Shown piece after piece: positions 59,645 to 64,000 of a DNA stretch of 64,000 nucleotides. Source of the stretch: Lentisphaerota bacterium. Its GTDB lineage: Bacteria; Verrucomicrobiota; Lentisphaeria; Victivallales; Victivallaceae. The DNA lies in contig SUVV01000013.1 of assembly GCA_015061805.1 (NCBI GenBank), positions 1 to 64,000 on the forward strand, in the 5' to 3' direction. The notes under the pieces were generated by a model. It searched no databases. It was not told the DNA's origin and saw only the letters and a program-made list of their open reading frames with translations. The position numbers and the translations under genes were made by a program. Position 1 is the first letter of the stretch. Each line of letters opens with the position of its first letter.

Positions 59645-60847
59645 TCATGCGCGTTTTTTCCGGCAGGCAAAGAGCAGGATCACCGTCATTATCAATATCG
59701 AAAGCGGCATCAGAAAAAAACTGTTGCGTAAGCCGATAAAAGCGATATCTCCAACCATCCCCTGAAGCCAGCTGAACACCCCGCGTCCGGGGATTCCTGC
59801 ACAGGAGAGAATAATGTAGATCAACGTGGAATCCAACTGCAGTTTATCCACGCAGACACTCTGAATAGTCGGCCAGAATGGTCCGATCCCGATTCCGGCA
59901 AGTGTTACCAGTATGCAAACGCTGACCACCCCCGGCGCAGACGGGATCAGGATTCCGATCAGACAACTGAATATCCCGGAACCGATCAGCAATCCGGGCA
60001 GATGCTTCTGCGGCACCCACAGCCCGGACAGCATTCTGCCCAGCACCATCCCGAAGGCAAACAGCGCCATCGCCACGCCGGAAACAAACACCGATGCCTG
60101 ATGCACCATCCGGACAAATGTCGGTATCCAGAATGTCAGACACCATTCACCGCCCCCGGCAAAGAAAATCGCCGCAAAAAAGAGCCAGAATCTGCCGCAT
60201 CGGAAAATTTTTCCGGCAGAACTCAGCACCTCTTTACCGGATTTACTGCCGGATGCGTTCAATTTCACCTGCTCTGCCGGAGAAGGCAGCAGGAGCAAGA
60301 TTATTCCCGGCACTCCGCACAATGCCACAGTCAGCAATGCACTCTGCCATTGGAAGTCATTATTGAGCAGAATTCCGGCACCGACCGTCGCCAGCGCCAC
60401 GCCAGCCGACCAGAAGCCGTGGGCAAAATTCACATAGCGTCCCGGTTCTTCGTCGCGGTGCAGTTCCTGAACAAATGGCGTAGCAAGCGCTTCAAGCATT
60501 CCCTCGCCCGCTCCGGCAAAGAACATTATCAACAGCAGGAAACGGTATGACGGCACCAGGACAGTAATTCCGACCGCTCCGCTCATCAGCACCAGACCGG
60601 GAATGATCGAAGATCGCAAGCCGAAACGCCCCGCCATAAATCCGGCACACGCCATCGACAGCACCATCGCCCCGCAACGGACAGCGTGAAGCGCTCCGGC
60701 GGCACCCATGCCGCCGGATTCCAATGGGAAATTCAGTGCCTCCGCCAGATCAGGGATGACCACCGGAAAGATCACTGAACCTGCGGCATAGGCAATAAAT
60801 GCCAGAAACGCGGCGTAATCATAACGCCCGAAATGAAGTTTTTTCAA
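59645..60847 (-). CDS. Major facilitator superfamily transporter
   Basis: The 400-residue protein has about twelve membrane helices in two halves. The first half shows AGFMAGRFGLRSSIIPG, the typical G-x-x-x-D/G-R-x-G loop after helix 2, and the second has SGLWVPQKHLPGLLIG in the equivalent place. It resembles fucose/sugar or general MFS permeases; the substrate is not clear. Start is TTG at 60847 with AAGG 8 bases upstream, overlapping the folD stop as TTGA. Confidence 0.9.
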   Translation of the reverse strand: MKKLHFGRYDYAAFLAFIAYAAGSVIFPVVIPDLAEALNFPLESGGMGAAGALHAVRCGAMVLSMACAGFMAGRFGLRSSIIPGLVLMSGAVGITVLVPSYRFLLLIMFFAGAGEGMLEALATPFVQELHRDEEPGRYVNFAHGFWSAGVALATVGAGILLNNDFQWQSALLTVALCGVPGIILLLLPSPAEQVKLNASGSKSGKEVLSSAGKIFRCGRFWLFFAAIFFAGGGEWCLTFWIPTFVRMVHQASVFVSGVAMALFAFGMVLGRMLSGLWVPQKHLPGLLIGSGIFSCLIGILIPSAPGVVSVCILVTLAGIGIGPFWPTIQSVCVDKLQLDSTLIYIILSCAGIPGRGVFSWLQGMVGDIAFIGLRNSFFLMPLSILIMTVILLFACRKKRA

Positions 60848-61737
60848 TTTTCAGCCTTTTCAAACCGGAGTTTGGCTGCGGTGTAAGCATTCTGCATCAG
60901 CACCGCGATCGTCATGGGACCGACACCGCCGGGAACCGGGGTGATCATGGCGGCTTTATCCACGCACTCTTCAAAATTCACATCGCCGGTCAACCGGTTT
61001 TTGCCCAGTTTTTCGTCAAAAATACGGTTGATACCGACGTCGATCACGATCGCCCCATCCTTGACCATATCGCCGCGGACAAATCCGGCTTTACCAATGG
61101 CAGCGACCAGAATATCCGCATCCCGGGTGTAACGGGCAATATCCGGAGTCCGGGAATGGACGACCGTCACTGTGGCATTGGCGCAAGCGGCTTTCTGCAT
61201 CAGCAATGCCGCCATTGGCTTGCCGACGATATTACTGCGGCCGATGACCACCGCGTGTTTACCGGCGGGATCGATATTGTAATGTTTGAGCAATTCGATA
61301 ACGCCCCACGGAGTGCAGGGACGGAACCCCTCTTTCTGACCGATGAGCAGACGGCCGACATTGCGTTCAGCGAAACAATCCACATCTTTGTCCGGGTCAA
61401 TGGCTTCGATGACCTTTTCTTCATCGACCTGCGGAGGCGGAGGAGACTGAACCAGAATACCGTCAACTTCGGGGTCTTCATTGAGTGCGCGCACCGCCGC
61501 CAGAACCTCTTCGGTGGTACTGTCGGCAGACATACGGACTTCGCGGGAGATGATACCGACTTCGCCGCAGGTACGGATCTTGTTGCGGACATAGACCTGA
61601 CTTGCGGGATCTTCGCCGACCAGCACCACCGCGAGGGTGGTCTGTTTGCCTTTGGCGGCAAGTTCCGCGACCTTGGCGGCGGTTTCAGAATTAAGTTTGG
61701 CGGCAACAGATTTTCCGTCTATCAGAACAGCAGACAT
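60844..61737 (-). CDS. folD: Methylenetetrahydrofolate dehydrogenase/cyclohydrolase
   Basis: The 297-residue bifunctional enzyme interconverts methylene-, methenyl- and formyl-tetrahydrofolate. Seen: LAVVLVGEDPASQVYVRNKIRTCGEVGI with the catalytic Tyr/Lys, DGILVQSPPPPQV where DGILVQLPLP is usual, KDVDCFAERNVGRL, PCTPWGVIELL, VIGRSNIVGKPMAALL (NADP loop) and PVPGGVGPMTIAVLM. The changed QSPPP and DCF stretches line the folate site but the catalytic residues are kept. First gene of the folD-MFS pair. Confidence 0.96.
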   Translation of the reverse strand: MSAVLIDGKSVAAKLNSETAAKVAELAAKGKQTTLAVVLVGEDPASQVYVRNKIRTCGEVGIISREVRMSADSTTEEVLAAVRALNEDPEVDGILVQSPPPPQVDEEKVIEAIDPDKDVDCFAERNVGRLLIGQKEGFRPCTPWGVIELLKHYNIDPAGKHAVVIGRSNIVGKPMAALLMQKAACANATVTVVHSRTPDIARYTRDADILVAAIGKAGFVRGDMVKDGAIVIDVGINRIFDEKLGKNRLTGDVNFEECVDKAAMITPVPGGVGPMTIAVLMQNAYTAAKLRFEKAEN

Positions 61738-61781
61738 GGTTCTATCCTTTCAAAATTGGTTTAATAAAATGACTTTGTTAA

Positions 61782-61810
61782 AATATAACCCCGGTCAGGG
61801 TGTAAAACAA
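61782..61810 (-). promoter_or_regulatory. Promoter of folD
   Basis: On the minus strand TTGTTT, 17 bases, TATATT preceded by GGT, about 45 bases before the folD ATG. Confidence 0.5.
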
Positions 61811-61821
61811 GACTGAATCAC

Positions 61822-61849
61822 TTGAAAAAGTGCGGTGAAATGTTATTTT
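61822..61849 (+). promoter_or_regulatory. Promoter of rseP
   Basis: TTGAAA (61822-61827), 16 bases, TATTTT (61844-61849) preceded by TGT, 52 bases before the rseP ATG. Confidence 0.5.
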
Positions 61850-61901
61850 ATAGCAGTAGCATTTATTTTTGTTGAAACAACCTTTTCAGAACAGGATTTT
61901 T

Positions 61902-63578
61902 ATGGAAGCGATTTTGGATTATCTGGGAACTGCCGGAGCAGTTGTTTTTGTGTTTGCCGCACTCGGTTTTTGTATACTTTTCCACGAACTCGGACACTTT
62001 TTGGCAGCGAAAATGCTGGGGCTGCATATCGACGCATTTTCACTGGGATTCCGCCCGTTCTGGCGCAAAAAATACAATGGGGTGGAATACCGCATCGGCT
62101 ACCTGCCTTTCGGCGGTTACGTCGAAATCCCGCAAATCGACACCAGTGAAGATATCCCCAAAGCCGCCGACGGTACCGAACTGCGCCCCGGAACTGCCAA
62201 AGAACGTATCATTACCGCTGCCGCCGGCCCGCTGTTCAACATCATTTCCGGATTGCTCATCGGATGCGTGATCTGGATTTGGGGCATGCCGCAGGATACT
62301 CCTAAAATGCGGGAGATCACCGTATTGTCGATTGCTGAAAACAGTCCGGAATACCGCGCCGGTCTCCGCGAAGGCGATGTCATTGTCAAACTCAATAAAA
62401 AACCCTTCTTCCTCTCCTGGGCAAAGTTCGTTGAGCAGATCCTCTACACCACCGGCGAAGTCGAACTGGAAATCCGCCGCAACGGTAAAAATCAAATCGT
62501 CCGCTACACCCCCATCGACAACCCCGATGCCCCCGGTTCCATCCGGAAAGAGGGAGTGGGTTATCCATTTTTCAAGCCGAAAGTCCCGCTCCAGATCTTC
62601 CCGAAACCGGGAACTCCCGCCGAAAAAGCCGGACTTCTGGCCGGTGACATCGTCCTCGCGGTCAATGGAGAACAACTCATGGATTATCTGCAATTCCAGT
62701 TGTGTATGGATCTTTCCGGGGCGCGCCCGATCACACTCACAATTGAGCGCAACGGCAAGAGTTTCGATGTTCAGGTCACTCCGGAACCGATCAAATCCCT
62801 CGGCAAACACTCCCGGCTGATGATCGGCTGTTCCATGGAACAGCGCGGCAAAGATGTCATCGTCACCAACCTCTACAAAAACTTCCCGGCGGCGCTGGGC
62901 GGCATGGTACTTAATGACAAACTGCTCACGATCAACGGCAAAGAGATAACTGAACCCGCCACAGTTTCCGAAACGGTCAAAAACAGTGCAAATCAGCCGG
63001 TCAGAATCACCCTTTTGCGCGACGGAAAAACTCTGGAAGTACAGATGATTCCGCTGTTGGTCACTCCTTCTGATATCGGTGTATCCATAGCGGTATACGA
63101 TCATCCCAATCCGTGGCAGCAGTTCTGCGACACGCTCAATATGAGTTGGAAAGCGCTCAAGGGCATTGCCACCGGACTCGGCAACAAACTCGGACTTACC
63201 GAAAATACCAGCACCCTCAAACCGAGTCATATGTCGGGTCCGCTGGGAATCGGGATGGTGCTTTTCACCTCCATCCGCACCTCTCCGGCGGTCGGAATTT
63301 ACATGATGGCGGTGATCAGTTTCGCTCTGGCGATCTTCAATCTGCTGCCGCTGCCGGTACTCGATGGCGGACACATATTCTTCGGACTTCTGGAAATAAT
63401 CTTCCGTCGCCCGGTGCCGCAGAAACTGATAAAAGTTCTGTCCTATATCTTTGTGACTCTGCTTATATCGCTGATGGTTTTCGTCACCTTCTTCGATATC
63501 CGCCGCGCAGTGAATAAAATCATTCCAGATAAAAATCCCCCCGCTGAACAGGTGAAAGATGCGACGCAAAACCCGTAA
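61902..63578 (+). CDS. rseP: RseP-family site-2 zinc metalloprotease
   Basis: The 558-residue membrane protease cuts anti-sigma factors or signal-peptide remnants within the membrane. Visible: first helix with LFHELGHFLAAKMLG (HExxH zinc site near 30), YRIGYLPFGGYVEI, two or three PDZ domains (GLREGDVIVKLNKKPFF; AGLLAGDIVLAVNGEQL; ALGGMVLNDKLLTINGKEI), and near the end NLLPLPVLDGGHIFFGLLEI with the third ligand. With three PDZ-like blocks it is longer than the 450-residue E. coli enzyme. The start at 61902 follows AGGA; a TTG further up is less likely. Overlaps ispG by 20 bases. Confidence 0.95.
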   Translation: MEAILDYLGTAGAVVFVFAALGFCILFHELGHFLAAKMLGLHIDAFSLGFRPFWRKKYNGVEYRIGYLPFGGYVEIPQIDTSEDIPKAADGTELRPGTAKERIITAAAGPLFNIISGLLIGCVIWIWGMPQDTPKMREITVLSIAENSPEYRAGLREGDVIVKLNKKPFFLSWAKFVEQILYTTGEVELEIRRNGKNQIVRYTPIDNPDAPGSIRKEGVGYPFFKPKVPLQIFPKPGTPAEKAGLLAGDIVLAVNGEQLMDYLQFQLCMDLSGARPITLTIERNGKSFDVQVTPEPIKSLGKHSRLMIGCSMEQRGKDVIVTNLYKNFPAALGGMVLNDKLLTINGKEITEPATVSETVKNSANQPVRITLLRDGKTLEVQMIPLLVTPSDIGVSIAVYDHPNPWQQFCDTLNMSWKALKGIATGLGNKLGLTENTSTLKPSHMSGPLGIGMVLFTSIRTSPAVGIYMMAVISFALAIFNLLPLPVLDGGHIFFGLLEIIFRRPVPQKLIKVLSYIFVTLLISLMVFVTFFDIRRAVNKIIPDKNPPAEQVKDATQNP

Positions 63579-64000
63579 TTTCCGACTTGGCAACACCGGA
63601 GTCGGTTCCGATCATCCCGTAACCATCCAGTCGATGTGCAACACACCGACTGCCGATGCCGATGCCACACTTGCCCAGATCCGCGAACTGGCAACTGCCG
63701 GATGCGATATCATCCGGGTTTCGGTAGATACGCCGCAGGATATTGAAGCACTCAGGGATATTATTCCGGCTTCGCCGATACCGGTGGTTGCAGACATTCA
63801 GTTCGCTTCCGGAATGGCGGTCAAAGCGCTGGATGCCGGATGCGCCGCCATCCGGATCAATCCCGGTATCGTCCGGGACAAGCTTCTGCTGCAGCCCATT
63901 GCCGCCAAACTCCGGGAAACCGACGCGGTCGTCCGGGTCGGAGTCAATGCCGGAAGTCTGCCGCCTCATGAGATCCAGCGCCGCATGAACGCCGGGATGA
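63559..64000 (+). CDS. ispG: 4-hydroxy-3-methylbut-2-enyl diphosphate synthase, 5' part (continues past the window)
   Basis: An open frame starts with ATG at 63559, inside the end of rseP (20-base overlap, other frame), and is still open at the window edge after 147 residues. The N-terminus reads RRKTRNFRLGNTGVGSDHPVTIQSMCNTPTADADATLAQI, then GCDIIRVSVDTPQD, PVVADIQFASGMAVKAL, GCAAIRINPGI and RVGVNAGSLPPHE, all standard for IspG (GcpE), an Fe-S enzyme of the non-mevalonate isoprenoid pathway. rseP-ispG adjacency is known from other bacteria. GGTGAAAG precedes the ATG. The iron-sulfur Cys motif lies outside the window. Confidence 0.95.
   Translation, partial: MRRKTRNFRLGNTGVGSDHPVTIQSMCNTPTADADATLAQIRELATAGCDIIRVSVDTPQDIEALRDIIPASPIPVVADIQFASGMAVKALDAGCAAIRINPGIVRDKLLLQPIAAKLRETDAVVRVGVNAGSLPPHEIQRRMNAGM

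Overview
The window reads as a piece of chromosome from a Gram-negative-type bacterium of about half G+C, most plausibly a member of the Lentisphaerota (Victivallis-like) in the PVC group. That placement is inference from three things: a pseudopilin leader of the FTLIELLV type at the left edge, an envelope set (lipobox lipoprotein, RseP, PpiD-like chaperone) mixed with genes better known from Firmicutes (CdaA/CdaR, Asp23 with a membrane-anchored partner, RicT/PSP1), and L-rhamnose genes next to a polysaccharide-lyase-like gene. No rRNA, tRNA, CRISPR array, phage or insertion sequence was seen. Coding density is very high, genes sit in tight polycistrons with many 1-4 nt overlaps (ATGA, TGATG, GTGA, TTGA), and only the carB-ribBA gap exceeds 300 bases.

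Layout. 1-276: edge-truncated pseudopilin-like gene invaded by a palindromic repeat. 385-2442: Gfo/Idh/MocA oxidoreductase divergent from an AraC regulator. 2445-8224 (minus): operon of a BamE-like lipoprotein, murF, murE, a divergent S-adenosylhomocysteine-hydrolase-like protein and an MTA/SAH-deaminase-type amidohydrolase. 8328-14429 (minus): seven-gene envelope cluster built around an SPFH protein and zinc-ribbon membrane proteins, reminiscent of Bacillus ydjGHI but without pspA. 14617-21185 (minus): carB, a PP2C/RsbU phosphatase and an ABC-F ATPase. 21312-23632: FMN riboswitch, ribBA and an LD-carboxypeptidase. 23643-31504: MATE transporter, a free CBM48/AMPK-beta-like protein, a dihydrouridine synthase, and a minus-strand run rhaA, SGNH hydrolase, folE, dtd, Ser/Thr kinase.

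31681-42212 (plus): dppA behind a palindromic operator, then a run of RicT-like PSP1 protein, membrane HExxH peptidase, unknown protein, hexose-phosphate epimerase, eukaryotic-type HisA, rhamnulokinase, peptide-type solute-binding protein and heparinase II/III-like protein. 42347-52617: gyrA, folP, cdaA, ybbR, a PpiD-like protein, a two-domain speD and a Na/phosphate cotransporter with Ig-like domains. 52774-59601: aroQ, accB, accC, asp23, amaP-like, maf, folB, mutS. 59645-61737 (minus): MFS transporter and folD. 61902-64000: rseP and the start of ispG.

Functionally the window is mostly core metabolism: folate (folE, folB, folP, folD), riboflavin, fatty-acid initiation (accBC), isoprenoid (ispG), murein (murE, murF, ldcA, dppA), pyrimidine/arginine (carB) and shikimate (aroQ). 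About ten promoters share a -10 hexamer TATATT, often preceded by TGC, spaced 16-17 bp from a TTGA-type -35. The features most worth attention are the repeat-invaded pseudopilin leader, the SPFH/zinc-ribbon cluster, the SAH deaminase plus shortened SAHH pair, the duplicated SpeD, the eukaryotic-type HisA, and the FMN riboswitch with an extra hairpin and a clear ribosome-site-masking stem.
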